A stretch of DNA of 64,000 bases from Bacteroidia bacterium (GCA_030427925.1 JAUICJ010000008.1:54834-118833); one strand, 5' to 3'; shown: positions 1 to 8,648, counted from the stretch's first letter. Numbers and translations are program-made. The notes: generated by a model from the sequence alone, not told the origin.

Positions 1-1
1 C

Positions 2-628
2 ATCCAGCAGCGGGGGGTGGTGTTCCTGAGCGAGCGGGTGCGGGACTACAAATTGCCGGCGTGGATCGGGGAGGCGGTGAAGGAATCGGGTTTGGCCATC
101 AGCACGCCCACGGCCACCTTGCTCGCGGAACACCTCGGTACGAACCTCAGCAAGGTGATGAACGAGCTGACGAAACTCGCCATCGTCTTACCCAAGGGCG
201 CGACCATCACGCCGGAAATCATCGAGGAGCACATCGGCATCAGCAAGGACTACAACGTGTTCGAGCTGCAGAATGCGCTCGCGGCGAAGGACATCATGAA
301 GGCAAACCGCATCGTGAATTACTTCGAAGCAAATCCGAAGGATCATCCGGTGGCGATGCTCATGCCGGTATTGGGGAGCTTTTTCAGCAAGTTGTTTGCG
401 TACCAGTCCCTGACCGATCAAAGTCCGGCGGGGGCGGCGCGGGCGTTGAAGTGCGCGCCGTTTGCTGTGAAGCAGTACGCCGAAGCCTCGAAGCGGTATG
501 CGCCTGCGAAGGTGGGGCGCATCTTCGGCTACTTGCGGGAGGCGGATCGGAAATCGAAGGGGCAGGGCAACGCGACCGTGACGGATGGGATGTTGCTTCG
601 GGAGGCGATTTTCAAGATCCTGCACTGA
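2..628 (+). CDS. holA: DNA polymerase III delta subunit, C-terminal part
   Basis: The reading frame is open from the left edge of the window, so the gene starts upstream and only its last 208 or so residues are visible. They match the clamp-loader delta subunit, which opens the sliding clamp for loading onto primed DNA. The visible part contains the end of the AAA+ lid region (LAEHLGTNLSKVMNELTKL, then an ITPEIIEEHIGISKDYNVFE stretch) and the all-helical collar domain (FELQNALAAKDIMKANRIVNYF), both typical of Bacteroidota HolA. It ends in TGA, followed by a 174 nt gap before the OmpA-family pair. Identification rests on overall pattern, as HolA has no catalytic motif. Confidence 0.88.
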   Translation: MQQRGVVFLSERVRDYKLPAWIGEAVKESGLAISTPTATLLAEHLGTNLSKVMNELTKLAIVLPKGATITPEIIEEHIGISKDYNVFELQNALAAKDIMKANRIVNYFEANPKDHPVAMLMPVLGSFFSKLFAYQSLTDQSPAGAARALKCAPFAVKQYAEASKRYAPAKVGRIFGYLREADRKSKGQGNATVTDGMLLREAIFKILH

Positions 629-662
629 GTGGGGGGAGTTTTTCACCAAACCCCGCAACGGG

Positions 663-694
663 TTTTGGGGTGCGGGTCGCTTTCGCTAACTTCG
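663..694 (+). promoter_or_regulatory. Predicted promoter of the OmpA pair
   Basis: TTTTG at 663-667 and TAACTTCG at 687-694 are separated by 19 nt. This matches the Bacteroidota sigma-A pattern (-33 TTTG, -7 TAnnTTTG) with one change in the -7 box. It lies about 110 nt before the first OmpA gene. Confidence 0.45.
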
Positions 695-802
695 GCCGCT
701 TGTGAAGGTCCGACTTTTTGGCAGCGTGTTTGTTGAAGGGCGGGCGATGAATGTTGAAACCTGGGGTCAGATTTGGCCCGACAATCGAAAAGCAACGACT
801 GC

Positions 803-1972
803 ATGAACGCACGTTTCCTTACCCAAGCGCTCGCAGGTGCGGCCCTCCTTTGCGGCCCCCTCCTGTCCATCCAAGCCCAAGATAACCTCGTGCCCAACGG
901 CAGTTTCGAGGAAGCCGATGTGCGCCGATTGAAGAACTATGGCCAGCTCGCGGAGTTTTGCGAGCCGTGGTTTTCTTTGACGGAAGCCCCCCTTGACCTG
1001 TACGCTGAGGGCATGAAGGGCGAAAAGGTGAACATTCCATCCAACCTCTACGGCAAGCAAGACGCTTCCGATGGTTCGAATTACGCGGGGTTGCGGGCGT
1101 ATTCAAAAAATACGCGGTTGTTCCGGCAGTACTACCAAGTGAAGCTCACCGAATCCCTTGAGGAGAATCAGATGTACTGCGTTTCGTTTGACTTGTCGCT
1201 GGCGGACATGTCGCGCTATGCGGTGAACGGCATCGGGGCGTACTTGAGCGATCGGAAATTGGCCCAAGGCAACACGGGGGTGTTCGTGACGGAGCCGTCC
1301 GTGCGCCACCACGCCGACAAGGTGATGATGTTCTACGACGGATGGGAAACCGTTTGTGGGACGGTCATCGGAACGGGCGAGGAGGAGTACCTGATCATCG
1401 GGGCCTTCTCAGGAGACAGCGACATGACCATTGAAAAGGTGAAGCGTCCGGCTGGCTTTGTGGGCGCTCAGGAATCACACGCGTATTACTATTTGGACAA
1501 CATCCAAGTGCATGCCGTGGAAGCCAAATCCCAGTGCACCTGCAGCGCTGCGGACGAAGTGAAGGAAGACCTGGTCTACGGCTCGTCAACGGTGCTCAAT
1601 GAAAACATGACGGACGCGGAAAAGCTGAGCGTCATGGCGGTGTATTACGCGTTCTTGAAGCGCACCGCTACCGGTGCGGGCGCCCAAACCATCGCTTCCG
1701 TAGCGGAGTTGATGGCAGCGAATCCGGGCTGGAAGTTGCGCGTGGTCGGCCACGCCGATGACGACGAATACAACGAAGGGCGGGTGAACGCGCGCTACGC
1801 CTCCTTGGGGGAGAAGCGGGCCAACATCGTGGTCGATGCGCTCATCGAGGCGGGCGTCCCTGCTGACCGCATCGTGGTGGATGCACGGGAAAACGAGGAC
1901 CCAGCGTCCACGCGGGACACCGACATCAGCCGCGCTCAAAACCGACGGGTCACCTTCGAGTTGATTCAATAA
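803..1972 (+). CDS. OmpA-family outer-membrane/peptidoglycan-binding protein 1
   Basis: This is a 389-residue secreted protein. The start at 803 is chosen because the following residues form a signal peptide (about 1-26, cleaved after SIQAQ); an in-frame extension ten codons upstream would spoil it. After cleavage comes DNLVPNGSFEE, the opening of a carbohydrate-binding-like beta-sandwich common in Bacteroidota surface proteins. A Cys-rich linker (CTCS) follows, then a C-terminal OmpA-like domain of about 120 residues with the late motif RAQNRRVTFELI. OmpA domains bind peptidoglycan and anchor the outer membrane. The next gene encodes a protein of the same architecture 31 nt downstream, so the two are probably a tandem duplication and co-transcribed. 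Confidence 0.85.
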   Translation: MNARFLTQALAGAALLCGPLLSIQAQDNLVPNGSFEEADVRRLKNYGQLAEFCEPWFSLTEAPLDLYAEGMKGEKVNIPSNLYGKQDASDGSNYAGLRAYSKNTRLFRQYYQVKLTESLEENQMYCVSFDLSLADMSRYAVNGIGAYLSDRKLAQGNTGVFVTEPSVRHHADKVMMFYDGWETVCGTVIGTGEEEYLIIGAFSGDSDMTIEKVKRPAGFVGAQESHAYYYLDNIQVHAVEAKSQCTCSAADEVKEDLVYGSSTVLNENMTDAEKLSVMAVYYAFLKRTATGAGAQTIASVAELMAANPGWKLRVVGHADDDEYNEGRVNARYASLGEKRANIVVDALIEAGVPADRIVVDARENEDPASTRDTDISRAQNRRVTFELIQ

Positions 1973-2003
1973 TTTCGTTCTTCGTTCGTTCTTAGTTGCA
2001 TCG

Positions 2004-3161
2004 ATGATGAACGGACGAACCTGCGCAGTGAAGGAGCTTCTGTGGGCCGCGGGCCTGTGGGGGCTCCTTTTTTCGTGGCATGATGCTGGGGGGCAGGTGA
2101 ACCTGGTGCCCAATGGCGGATTCGAGGATGCGGCGTGGTGCCCGGCGAGCTACAACAATTCGACCTTGCGCACGGCGCGGGGCTGGAGCCAGCCGACGCA
2201 GGGGACGCCCGATCACTTCAAGGCGTGCAGTTCGGAGGCGGGGGTGCCCCGCAATGCGTTCGGCGACCAGCTGGCCGTGGAGGGGGAGGCGTACGCGGGG
2301 GTGGTGACGTACAGTGCGGCGAAGCCGTCGTACCGGGAGTATTTGCAGGCTGAATTGTCGCGCTCCCTCGTCCGGGGGGAGTGGGTGTGCGTGTCGTGGT
2401 GGGTGTGCGCGGCCGATCAGGCGAAGTTGGTGGCAGATGGAATGGGGGTGCATTTGGGGGCCGATGCCCCGAAGGCGCGTGGGGAGGGGGTGTTGCCTGT
2501 TCGGCCTCAGGTGGACAATCCGCGTTTTCACTTGGTGAGCGATCGGCACAGTTGGATTCGGTTGTCGGACGCGTACCAAGCCGAAGGGGGCGAGCGGTTC
2601 ATCACGGTCGGTAACTTTCGCCCGCCCCGGGAGAACCGGGTGCTTGAGCGGCGGGATGCGGCGTCGGATTCGAGTCCGTGGGCTTATGCGTACGTGGACG
2701 ATGTGCGGGTGGAACCGGTGGACGGGCCGGATGGGTGTTCGTGCTTGAACCGGACGTACCTTGAGGAGGCGACGGACCCGCCTTGGGAGGCGTTTTTGGT
2801 GGAACGGGTGGCGCTGGAGTCGGTGCTGTTCGCATTCGACGAGTCGGCGCTCGATGGGCTCGCGGAAGCGCAGTTGGAGCGGGTTGCGGCGGCGATGCGG
2901 AAGAACCGGTATTTGGTGATGGAAGTGAATGGGCACACGGATGTGGTGGGGCCGGATGGGTACAATTTGGCCTTGAGCCAGGCCCGAGCCCAAAGCGTAA
3001 TCGACTTCCTCATTGAGCGCGGCGTTGACCCCCATCGCTTGGAACTTGCGTACCACGGCAGCCGGCTGCCTGCTGCCGACAACAGCACGCCCGATGGCCG
3101 GCGCCAAAACCGCCGCGTGGAATTCGAGCTCCTTGAGCACGCCTTCCTGCCGATGCAATGA
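2004..3161 (+). CDS. OmpA-family outer-membrane/peptidoglycan-binding protein 2
   Basis: This 385-residue protein has the same plan as its upstream neighbour: signal peptide (about 1-30), a NLVPNGGFED beta-sandwich start, a CSC linker and a C-terminal OmpA domain. Its OmpA domain is more canonical than that of protein 1. VLFAFDESALDG is the usual first strand, VNGHTDVVGPDGYNLALSQAR is the peptidoglycan-binding core with the conserved Asp and Arg, and GRRQNRRVEFELL is the last helix-strand. ATGATG at 2004 gives two adjacent start choices. The stop codon abuts the stop codon of the convergent MFS gene with no bases between them. Confidence 0.87.
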   Translation: MMNGRTCAVKELLWAAGLWGLLFSWHDAGGQVNLVPNGGFEDAAWCPASYNNSTLRTARGWSQPTQGTPDHFKACSSEAGVPRNAFGDQLAVEGEAYAGVVTYSAAKPSYREYLQAELSRSLVRGEWVCVSWWVCAADQAKLVADGMGVHLGADAPKARGEGVLPVRPQVDNPRFHLVSDRHSWIRLSDAYQAEGGERFITVGNFRPPRENRVLERRDAASDSSPWAYAYVDDVRVEPVDGPDGCSCLNRTYLEEATDPPWEAFLVERVALESVLFAFDESALDGLAEAQLERVAAAMRKNRYLVMEVNGHTDVVGPDGYNLALSQARAQSVIDFLIERGVDPHRLELAYHGSRLPAADNSTPDGRRQNRRVEFELLEHAFLPMQ

Positions 3162-4433
3162 TCAGCCTTGGCGCACCGCTCCCTTCGGAATGGTCAGCAT
3201 GACCAACAGCGCAGCACCGAAGTACAAGATGAGGGTAAGGACGCTGGCCCGCATGGACCCCGTGATGCCCTCGATGTAGCCCCAGCTGAACATGCCGATG
3301 ATCAGCCCTCCTTTCTCGAGCACCTCGTAAAAACTGAAGTAGCTCGCATGGTCTTCGGTTTCAGGGAGCATTTTCGAGTAGGTCGAGCGGTTCAGGCTTT
3401 GGGTTCCTCCCATCATGAACCCGATGATTCCGGCGGCCAAAAAGAACCCGTTCGTGGAATTCACTCCTGCATACGCGTAGACGCATACGGCCGCCCAAAC
3501 CACCGTGCACACCATGAGCGCTTTGATGTTCCCGATTTTCCCGCTCAACCACGCCACGATCATCGCCCCGGGAATGGCCAACAATTGAACCGCAATGATG
3601 GCCACGATCAGCTCCGCATCTTTCAAGCCCACTTCCTTGATTCCGAATGAAGTGGCCATGAGCATGATCGTTTGCAACGCCATGGAGATGATGAAAAAAC
3701 TCAACAGGTAGCGCTTCAACCCTTCGTTGTCAGCCAAATCCCGCGCCACCCCTCGCAATTCCTCAAATCCCTTCACCCACAAGTTGCCCTCCCCGCTGTG
3801 CCGATACGGGTTCACGGGCAGCCACCTGAACGCCGGCTGGGCCCAAGCAATCCACCACACCCCAACAAGCACGAACGACCACCGAGCACTCACGTCAAAC
3901 CCTTTGATCATCACGAGCGAAACCACCAACAAAATCAGGCTTCCGATGTAGCCCATGATGTATCCCCGCGCGCCCAATCGGTCGTGCTCCTCAGGCGGTG
4001 CGATTTCCGGTAAGTAGGCGTTGTAAAACCCAAGAGAACCCCAGAATCCGATGTTCGCAAAGAACAAACTCGCCATGCTCCATTCGAGGTGTTCCGGATT
4101 GAAAAAGTACATCGTGGTGCAGGCCGCCGCTCCGGTGTAGCAGAAGACCTTCATGAAGAATTTCTTCTTCCCGGCATAATCCGCCAGCCCGCTGAGCATG
4201 GGGTTCAAGGTGATGACGACGAGAAAGGAAGCGGCCAAGACATAAGCGTACAACTGGGTGTTCGAGAAGTCGGCTCCGAAAAACCGCACCGTATCCCCGG
4301 TGATGGCGTTGTAGAAAATGGGAAAGATGGCGGTGGTGATGACCAGCGAATAGACGCTGTTGGCCCAGTCATAGAGGGTCCACGCTTTGCGCACTTTCAA
4401 GACGTCAGCGCGCACAGGTTGCGAATCGTTCAT
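3162..4433 (-). CDS. MFS transporter, UMF1/Atg22-like family
   Basis: This 423-residue polytopic membrane protein matches the UMF1 family of the major facilitator superfamily. The diagnostic N-terminus is KVRKAWTLYDWANSVYSLV, where the YDWANS motif sits at the first membrane helix. About 12 hydrophobic segments follow, with a GTQSLNRSTYSKMLPE loop near residue 350 that is highly conserved in this family. Substrates of bacterial members are not established; the eukaryotic relatives export amino acids from vacuoles. The start at 4433 is preferred over one 20 codons upstream because the upstream extension is not membrane-like and TATCTTGC lies 4 nt before the ATG. It is divergent from the L-2-hydroxyglutarate oxidase gene, with 50 nt between the starts. 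Confidence 0.85.
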   Translation of the reverse strand: MNDSQPVRADVLKVRKAWTLYDWANSVYSLVITTAIFPIFYNAITGDTVRFFGADFSNTQLYAYVLAASFLVVITLNPMLSGLADYAGKKKFFMKVFCYTGAAACTTMYFFNPEHLEWSMASLFFANIGFWGSLGFYNAYLPEIAPPEEHDRLGARGYIMGYIGSLILLVVSLVMIKGFDVSARWSFVLVGVWWIAWAQPAFRWLPVNPYRHSGEGNLWVKGFEELRGVARDLADNEGLKRYLLSFFIISMALQTIMLMATSFGIKEVGLKDAELIVAIIAVQLLAIPGAMIVAWLSGKIGNIKALMVCTVVWAAVCVYAYAGVNSTNGFFLAAGIIGFMMGGTQSLNRSTYSKMLPETEDHASYFSFYEVLEKGGLIIGMFSWGYIEGITGSMRASVLTLILYFGAALLVMLTIPKGAVRQG

Positions 4434-4470
4434 GGAGGCAAGATAGGCCGTTCGGGCAGTTGAAGTGTCG

Positions 4471-4478
4471 TAATTTTG
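4471..4478 (+). promoter_or_regulatory. -7-like box directly before lhgO
   Basis: TAATTTTG matches TAnnTTTG and lies 5 nt before the ATG at 4484. If it is used, transcription would start at or next to the start codon. The opposite strand carries TATCTTGC (4438-4445) 4 nt before the MFS start, so the two genes appear to have back-to-back leaderless promoters. Confidence 0.4.
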
Positions 4479-4483
4479 CTGCG

Positions 4484-5755
4484 ATGGAAGCAAACAGGCA
4501 CTTCGATTTGGTGGTAGTCGGCGGCGGAATCGTCGGTGCGGCTACGTTTTATCAGCTTCAGCAGCGTCATCCCAATTTGCGGTTGCTGCTAGTGGAAAAG
4601 GAAGCGGCACCTGCGGATCACCAAACCGGGAACAACTCCGGAGTCATCCATTCCGGCCTCTACTACAAGCCTGGTTCGCTCAAGGCCATCAATTGCGTGA
4701 AGGGCCGGCGCGCACTCGTGAAGTTCGCCGAGGAATACAACGTGCCCCACGATGTATGCGGGAAGGTGGTCGTCGCTGCCGACGAGTCCGAATTGCCGCA
4801 GTTGGAGAAAATCCACGGCATCGGGCAGCAGAATGGCATCGAGGGCTTGGAACGCATTTCTGTGGAGCAATTGAAGGAAATCGAGCCGGAGTGTCGGGGG
4901 GTGGGGGCGTTGTTCGTCGGGTGCACCGGCATCATCGATTACCGCGCTGCGACCGAGCGCATGCTCGAAGTGGCGTTGGCGCTCCAGCCGGCCTCGGAAG
5001 TCCACTTGGGCATGGAGGTGCAGGGATTTGAGCGTGAGGGAGGCCAAACCCGCATCAGCGCGCGCCGCCACACCGCCGCTCGCCATGCCGTCTCCTCCGC
5101 GAACGCGCCCGCGGATTCCGCAACATACACCTGCGATCACCTCGTGGTCTGCGGCGGACTCCAGGCAGATCGGCTGGCGCGAAAGGACGGCGTGAAGCTG
5201 AAAGAGCAGGTGGTGGGCTTCCGGGGCGACTACTACGAACTCACGGACCAAGCCAAGCACAAAGTCAAGCACCTCATCTATCCCGTCCCGAATCCGGACT
5301 TCCCGTTCCTGGGCGTTCATTTCACTCGGATGACGAATGGGGAAATCGAGTGCGGCCCCAACGCCGTGTTCACCTTCAAGCGCGAAGGTTACGGCAAAAC
5401 CGATTTCGACCTGCGCGACACCTTGGACGCGCTGGGATACGGTGGGACCTGGAAGCTGTTCTTCAACAACATGAGTTTTGGCATCAACGAATACCGGCGC
5501 GCCTTCTCCAAGCGGTTGTTTTTGAAAACGCTGCAACGGCTGGTCCCCTCCTTGACGATGGATGACCTCAAGCCCGGCCGCTCAGGTGTGCGCGCGTTGT
5601 TGCTTTCAGAGGACGGCGATACCCGCGACGATTTCCGCATCGAATACACGGATCACAGCATCCACGTGCTCAACGCCCCTTCACCAGCGGCCACTGCCGC
5701 GTTGGCGATCGGTGAGCACATCGCGGATTTGGCAGTGGAACGGTTTGCCCTCTGA
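4484..5755 (+). CDS. lhgO: L-2-hydroxyglutarate oxidase
   Basis: This 423-residue FAD-dependent enzyme of the DAO family oxidises L-2-hydroxyglutarate to 2-oxoglutarate, a metabolite-repair reaction that passes electrons to the quinone pool. The N-terminal Rossmann motif is DLVVVGGGIVGAATFYQL, followed by the family signature around the flavin, TGNNSGVIHSGLYY (about residues 46-60). The sequence FLGVHFTRMTNGEIECGPNA near residue 275 and the C-terminal GRSGVRALL are typical of LhgO. Length matches the family (about 400). The start at 4484 is chosen because the Rossmann fold follows after seven residues. An insertion of about 20 polar residues near residue 200 (RHTAARHAV...) looks like a lineage-specific loop. 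Confidence 0.92.
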   Translation: MEANRHFDLVVVGGGIVGAATFYQLQQRHPNLRLLLVEKEAAPADHQTGNNSGVIHSGLYYKPGSLKAINCVKGRRALVKFAEEYNVPHDVCGKVVVAADESELPQLEKIHGIGQQNGIEGLERISVEQLKEIEPECRGVGALFVGCTGIIDYRAATERMLEVALALQPASEVHLGMEVQGFEREGGQTRISARRHTAARHAVSSANAPADSATYTCDHLVVCGGLQADRLARKDGVKLKEQVVGFRGDYYELTDQAKHKVKHLIYPVPNPDFPFLGVHFTRMTNGEIECGPNAVFTFKREGYGKTDFDLRDTLDALGYGGTWKLFFNNMSFGINEYRRAFSKRLFLKTLQRLVPSLTMDDLKPGRSGVRALLLSEDGDTRDDFRIEYTDHSIHVLNAPSPAATAALAIGEHIADLAVERFAL

Positions 5756-5766
5756 TCGGAAATAAG

Positions 5767-5790
5767 AAGGCCTCGGTTTCCCGAGGCCTT
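5767..5790. terminator. Hairpin between convergent lhgO and Cys-rich gene
   Basis: Ten-bp stem AAGGCCTCGG / CCGAGGCCTT with a four-base loop (5777-5780). It lies 12 nt after the lhgO stop. There is no long U-tract on either strand, so it may be a bidirectional or weak terminator. Confidence 0.6.
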
Positions 5791-5886
5791 CCATCAAGTT
5801 GGCAAGATTGCGCGCCAAAGCGCGTCTTTTTACTAATGAGGCGAAGCGCACTTCCATGCGCCCGAACCGCGGTGTACGGTCCGGTA

Positions 5887-6360
5887 TTATTCTTTGCGAT
5901 CTCCTTCAGCAGGAGCTTTGCCTGAGCAGCTCGCACCTTCGCTTTTGCCAGCGCAGCACGAACTTACCTTGCGGTCGCCTTCTGCAGACGCATGTTCTTT
6001 TTCAGAACCTGCGCAGCCGGGCTTTTCTCCGCGCTCTCCTTCAGCAGCTTTCCCTTTGCCAGAGCAGCATGCTCCACCTTCGGTCTTGCCTTTTTCGGAA
6101 CAGCAAGCTCCCTTTTCAGATTTGCCTTCGCCTTGGCATGCGGCTTCTTTTTGCTTTCCTTCTTCCGACGGTTCAGTCGCGGGGGCCGGTTGCAAGGCGC
6201 CCAGTGAGGAGTTTCGGGTGGAAGCAGTCGCCGCTTTTGAGCTCTTGCCGCCGTTGCTTTGCTCCACAGTAGCTTGTCCGCCTTTGTCAGCGGTAGTCGA
6301 TTGCGCGGAAGCAGCAAGGGCGAAGAAGGCGAAAACACTCAGGATCAGAACTTTCTTCAT
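5887..6360 (-). CDS. Secreted Cys-, Lys- and Gly-rich low-complexity protein
   Basis: This 157-residue protein starts with a clear signal peptide (MKKVLILSVFAFFALAASAQ). The rest is hydrophilic and low in complexity: a Thr/Gln/Ser-rich first half, then repeats of the form ACCSxKGK with variants (GACCSEKGK, GACCSGKGK, SSCCAGKSE, GASCSGKA). I see ten cysteines in the last 90 residues, mostly as CC pairs separated by charged KGE-rich spacers. No fold is recognised. Paired cysteines in a secreted, charged protein suggest metal binding or disulfide cross-linking, but this is inference. Base use is purine-biased because of the Lys/Glu/Gly repeats. TAAATTTTG lies about 25 nt upstream of the start. 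Confidence 0.75.
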   Translation of the reverse strand: MKKVLILSVFAFFALAASAQSTTADKGGQATVEQSNGGKSSKAATASTRNSSLGALQPAPATEPSEEGKQKEAACQGEGKSEKGACCSEKGKTEGGACCSGKGKAAEGERGEKPGCAGSEKEHASAEGDRKVSSCCAGKSEGASCSGKAPAEGDRKE

Positions 6361-6421
6361 GATGGGATGGGTTGGTTGATATTCTGAACAAAATTTAGAA
6401 CCTGTAAGTTACGACTTTTCC

Positions 6422-6452
6422 TTTGTTTAAGCAATGACTTTGCCTAAATTTG
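6422..6452 (+). promoter_or_regulatory. Promoter of tRNA-Ser
   Basis: TTTG at 6422-6425, 19 nt spacer, then TAAATTTG at 6445-6452. This is a perfect match to the Bacteroidota -33/-7 consensus. It would start RNA about 20 nt upstream of the mature tRNA. Confidence 0.75.
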
Positions 6453-6480
6453 CAGCCTCGTCAAACGCGACGGGCACCTT

Positions 6481-6565
6481 GGAGAGGTGGCAGAGTGGTA
6501 ATGCAGCAGCCTGCTAAGCTGTGACCGAGTATCTTGGTCCCCGAGTTCGAATCTCGGTCTCTCCG
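6481..6565 (+). tRNA. tRNA-Ser(GCU)
   Basis: An 85-nt class II tRNA. The acceptor stem GGAGAGG pairs with TCTCTCC (last pair G-U), with discriminator G as usual for serine. The anticodon stem GCAGC/GCTGT encloses the loop CTGCTAA, giving anticodon GCT for AGC/AGU codons. There is a long variable arm with a GACC/GGTC stem and a T-arm CCGAG-TTCGAAT-CTCGG. The 3' CCA is not encoded. Confidence 0.97.
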
Positions 6566-6609
6566 CTTTGGGATGTGCGCTTAAAAACGTACATCGTTGA
6601 AAATCATTG

Positions 6610-6638
6610 AACTCGGGAAGCGATTCCCGAGTTTTTTC
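6610..6638 (+). terminator. Intrinsic terminator of tRNA-Ser
   Basis: Ten-bp stem AACTCGGGAA / TTCCCGAGTT with loop GCGA, followed directly by a T run (six Ts counting the end of the stem). It lies 45 nt after the tRNA. Confidence 0.9.
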
Positions 6639-6639
6639 G

Positions 6640-7289
6640 TGAAATGGGGTGGGTTTTTGAGGGATACAGGGTGTTCCAACGTGTAACCCCTTTGCTGAGG
6701 GAGGAGGTGTTCAGGTGAAACCCTGTGCTGGTGGGGTTGATTGAATATGGTGAACCCCCACGGCTCATTTGGTTAAAGAGGGGCGTCGTTCCAGAGGTCG
6801 TCTCGGTAGTCACGAGGAACCTGTACTTTGTTGTTCGCGGAAGCGCCCTTAAGTCCAGTCGGAATGTTGGGAGCCCCCTTGGTGCCGCGTGATCAGGGTA
6901 CACGTCAACGAGGTATTCGCTCGTGCTTTTACAGTGCCCATTGCATCCGTCCATCCCGTGCGGCGGGGCGGTTTCGATGCACTGAACGCTTGAATCGACC
7001 TGAAGGTCAGGGGCAGGGCGATGGGGTGGGGGCTCATGGTAAAATGCTCGTTGCGTTCATGGTGGTTGATTCGTCGGGCAACTGGTTGCCGATGACCTGT
7101 CCAAGAGGTGGGCATTTGGTGAGGAGGCATCATTGCGGACACCGGGGTTGCTCAAGTCCGTTGTTTCTGCCCTGCTCCCTTCCGATGGCGTTTGGATTCA
7201 GTCGATTCAGCCAACGCAAACGCCGAAGGGATTTCTCCGCCCAATTCGCCACCTCTTTAGGACAGCCAATTGCCCAAAGCAAGGGGGCT
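6640..7289. other. Gene-poor stretch
   Basis: No convincing gene, RNA or repeat is seen here. The open frames on both strands show no signal peptide, membrane segment or recognisable domain. Base composition is more mixed than in the neighbouring genes, so this is likely eroded former coding sequence. Confidence 0.5.
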
Positions 7290-7832
7290 TCAGTTCCCCA
7301 CAGCCCGCAGGTCGTCGATGGCGCTGAGGCGGAAAGTCGCCCCGTTCCAAAGGGCTTGGACGTGGACGTGGACCCTTTGGCCTTCAGATGAAAATGAAAG
7401 CTGTCCATCGAGGCCGAGGACTCCATCCACCTCCTGCAGCTCGAACGTGAAGCGGTCGAACGCCATGCGCTCCCACCTCACCCCAGCCACCGCCCCCCGT
7501 TCAAGGACCGCCGCCCGGTCTTGAATCAGTACGGCCGTCCATTCTTCCACAGTCAGGCGCTTCATCCGCTCACGGGTCATTCGCTCCTTCACTAGGCTCG
7601 TATCGCGCGCGAGCTGATGCACCTCCTCCACCGTGATGAACCTGCTGAAGTAATCGTTCATGGTCCGCTCGGGTACGGTTTGGAGCAGTTCAAAGGCCAA
7701 ATCCCCCACCTCCTCTGCCCCCGTTTCCCGCTCCCCCCGACAACCCACCAACACGAAAACGGCCACCGCGCACCGCACCGCGAAAGCAGAAGCCATCTTA
7801 TGAAATCTAGAACGATTGGACAAAAACGACAT
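7290..7832 (-). CDS. Predicted lipoprotein of unknown function
   Basis: This 180-residue protein has a lipoprotein signal: basic n-region (SNRSRFHK), hydrophobic core and lipobox VLVGC, so the lipidated Cys is near residue 31. The mature part is alpha-helical and charged, with LTVEEWTAVLIQDRAAVL, then a short beta-rich end. No known family is recognised. The start at 7832 is chosen because TAACTTTG lies 6 nt upstream of that ATG; an ATG 12 codons further in would also give a valid lipoprotein signal. Both flanks are gene-poor, and the neighbour at 8157 is also a minus-strand envelope protein. Confidence 0.6.
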   Translation of the reverse strand: MSFLSNRSRFHKMASAFAVRCAVAVFVLVGCRGERETGAEEVGDLAFELLQTVPERTMNDYFSRFITVEEVHQLARDTSLVKERMTRERMKRLTVEEWTAVLIQDRAAVLERGAVAGVRWERMAFDRFTFELQEVDGVLGLDGQLSFSSEGQRVHVHVQALWNGATFRLSAIDDLRAVGN

Positions 7833-7919
7833 CGCTGGCAAAGTTACGCGGGGAGTTCAACTCCAATCTGGCCCAGACCACCCAGCCACCTAGCGCAACA
7901 AGAGAGCCGAACAACGTGA

Positions 7920-8120
7920 ATGCATTCCATTCACAATGAAAACAATTACGTGCTCTCATCGCTCGTGTACTTCCTTTTGATGGCGCTCCATGTTGCCGGA
8001 TTCTCCAATCCCTTTAAGGATACGGCATGCTTCAATGGCGGGATTTGCGTGGATGGAGTTTGCGTGTGCCTTCCCGGTTGGATGGGGAAGATTGATCCAC
8101 GGACTGGGCGCAAGGTGATC
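7920..8120 (+). pseudogene. Remnant of a secreted EGF-like protein
   Basis: The reading frame from ATG 7920 opens with a hydrophobic segment (SSLVYFLLMALHVAGF) followed by TACFNGGICVDGVCVCLPGW. This is the first two thirds of an EGF-like module (C-x-NGG-x-C-x-DG-x-C-x-C-x2-GW). In Bacteroidota such modules are common just after lipoprotein signals. Here the closing Cys is missing, and the frame then runs into sequence antisense to the gene at 8157 with no further domain. I read it as a truncated gene whose 3' part has been lost. The exact end is unknown. Confidence 0.5.
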
Positions 8121-8156
8121 CAATTGCGACTCCGCGCTGAGTGCTCAAGCTCTCGT

Positions 8157-8648
8157 TTAAAGCGAGAGGCCCAGCGACAAGCTCACCGTCTTGGGCCAGC
8201 CGATTCCGGCACGAAAGAGGCCTCCTTTGGCAGGCGTTTGGTAGCGATAACCTATGAAGCCTGCTGGAAACAGTTGCGCATCGTACGTGTAGTACGTGTC
8301 CTTCAACAGGGTTGCCCCCACGAACGTTTCGAGGTGGTGGTTTCCGGTGCCTTGAAGGAAGGTGGCTCCTGCAATGCCGAGAACACCTCCCGCCTCCCAA
8401 GCGCCCCAAATTCCACCACCCATCCGGATTGCGCGGTGGGGAAAGAGGGATCTCGGACGAGCGGAGGGCCACACCGGAATCTCCACGTTCGCTTGGAGCG
8501 CAACATACAGCGGGACGTAGTCCGCAGAGACGAACAGGGTTGGCTTTGAAAACCCACGGTGTAGCTCCGGATTGACTTGAGCTGATGCAGGCAGAGCAAT
8601 GAGGCAAGTGAACGAGAGGGCGCAGAAAATCGCAAGAAGACGTGGCAT
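8157..8648 (-). CDS. Small outer-membrane beta-barrel-like protein
   Basis: A 163-residue protein with a signal peptide (MPRLLAIFCALSFTCLIALPASAQ). The mature part alternates short amphipathic strands and Gly/aromatic turns: LFVSADYVPLYVALQANVEIPVW, GGGIWGAWEAGGVLGIAGATF, HHLETFVGATLL, FPAGFIGYRYQ. It ends in a strand closing with LSLGLSL. That pattern fits a small outer-membrane beta-barrel of perhaps eight strands, a class frequent in Bacteroidota without assigned function. TAACTTCC lies 5 nt before the ATG, supporting this start. Confidence 0.72.
   Translation of the reverse strand: MPRLLAIFCALSFTCLIALPASAQVNPELHRGFSKPTLFVSADYVPLYVALQANVEIPVWPSARPRSLFPHRAIRMGGGIWGAWEAGGVLGIAGATFLQGTGNHHLETFVGATLLKDTYYTYDAQLFPAGFIGYRYQTPAKGGLFRAGIGWPKTVSLSLGLSL

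Noticed and set aside
1992..3158. 388-codon antisense frame over the second OmpA gene
   Set aside because: The translation is Arg/His/Pro-rich with no domain, as expected from the complement of GC-rich coding.
5894..6379. 161-codon plus-strand frame opposite the Cys-rich peptide gene
   Set aside because: The minus strand has a clear signal peptide; the plus-strand frame is its Ser/Ala/Pro-rich complement.
6604..6954. 116-codon minus-strand frame after the tRNA
   Set aside because: It overlaps the tRNA terminator and has no recognisable features.
7920..8549. Full 209-codon plus-strand frame containing the EGF-like motif
   Set aside because: Only the first 60 or so codons look like protein; the rest is antisense to a better-supported outer-membrane protein gene, so it was kept only as a remnant.
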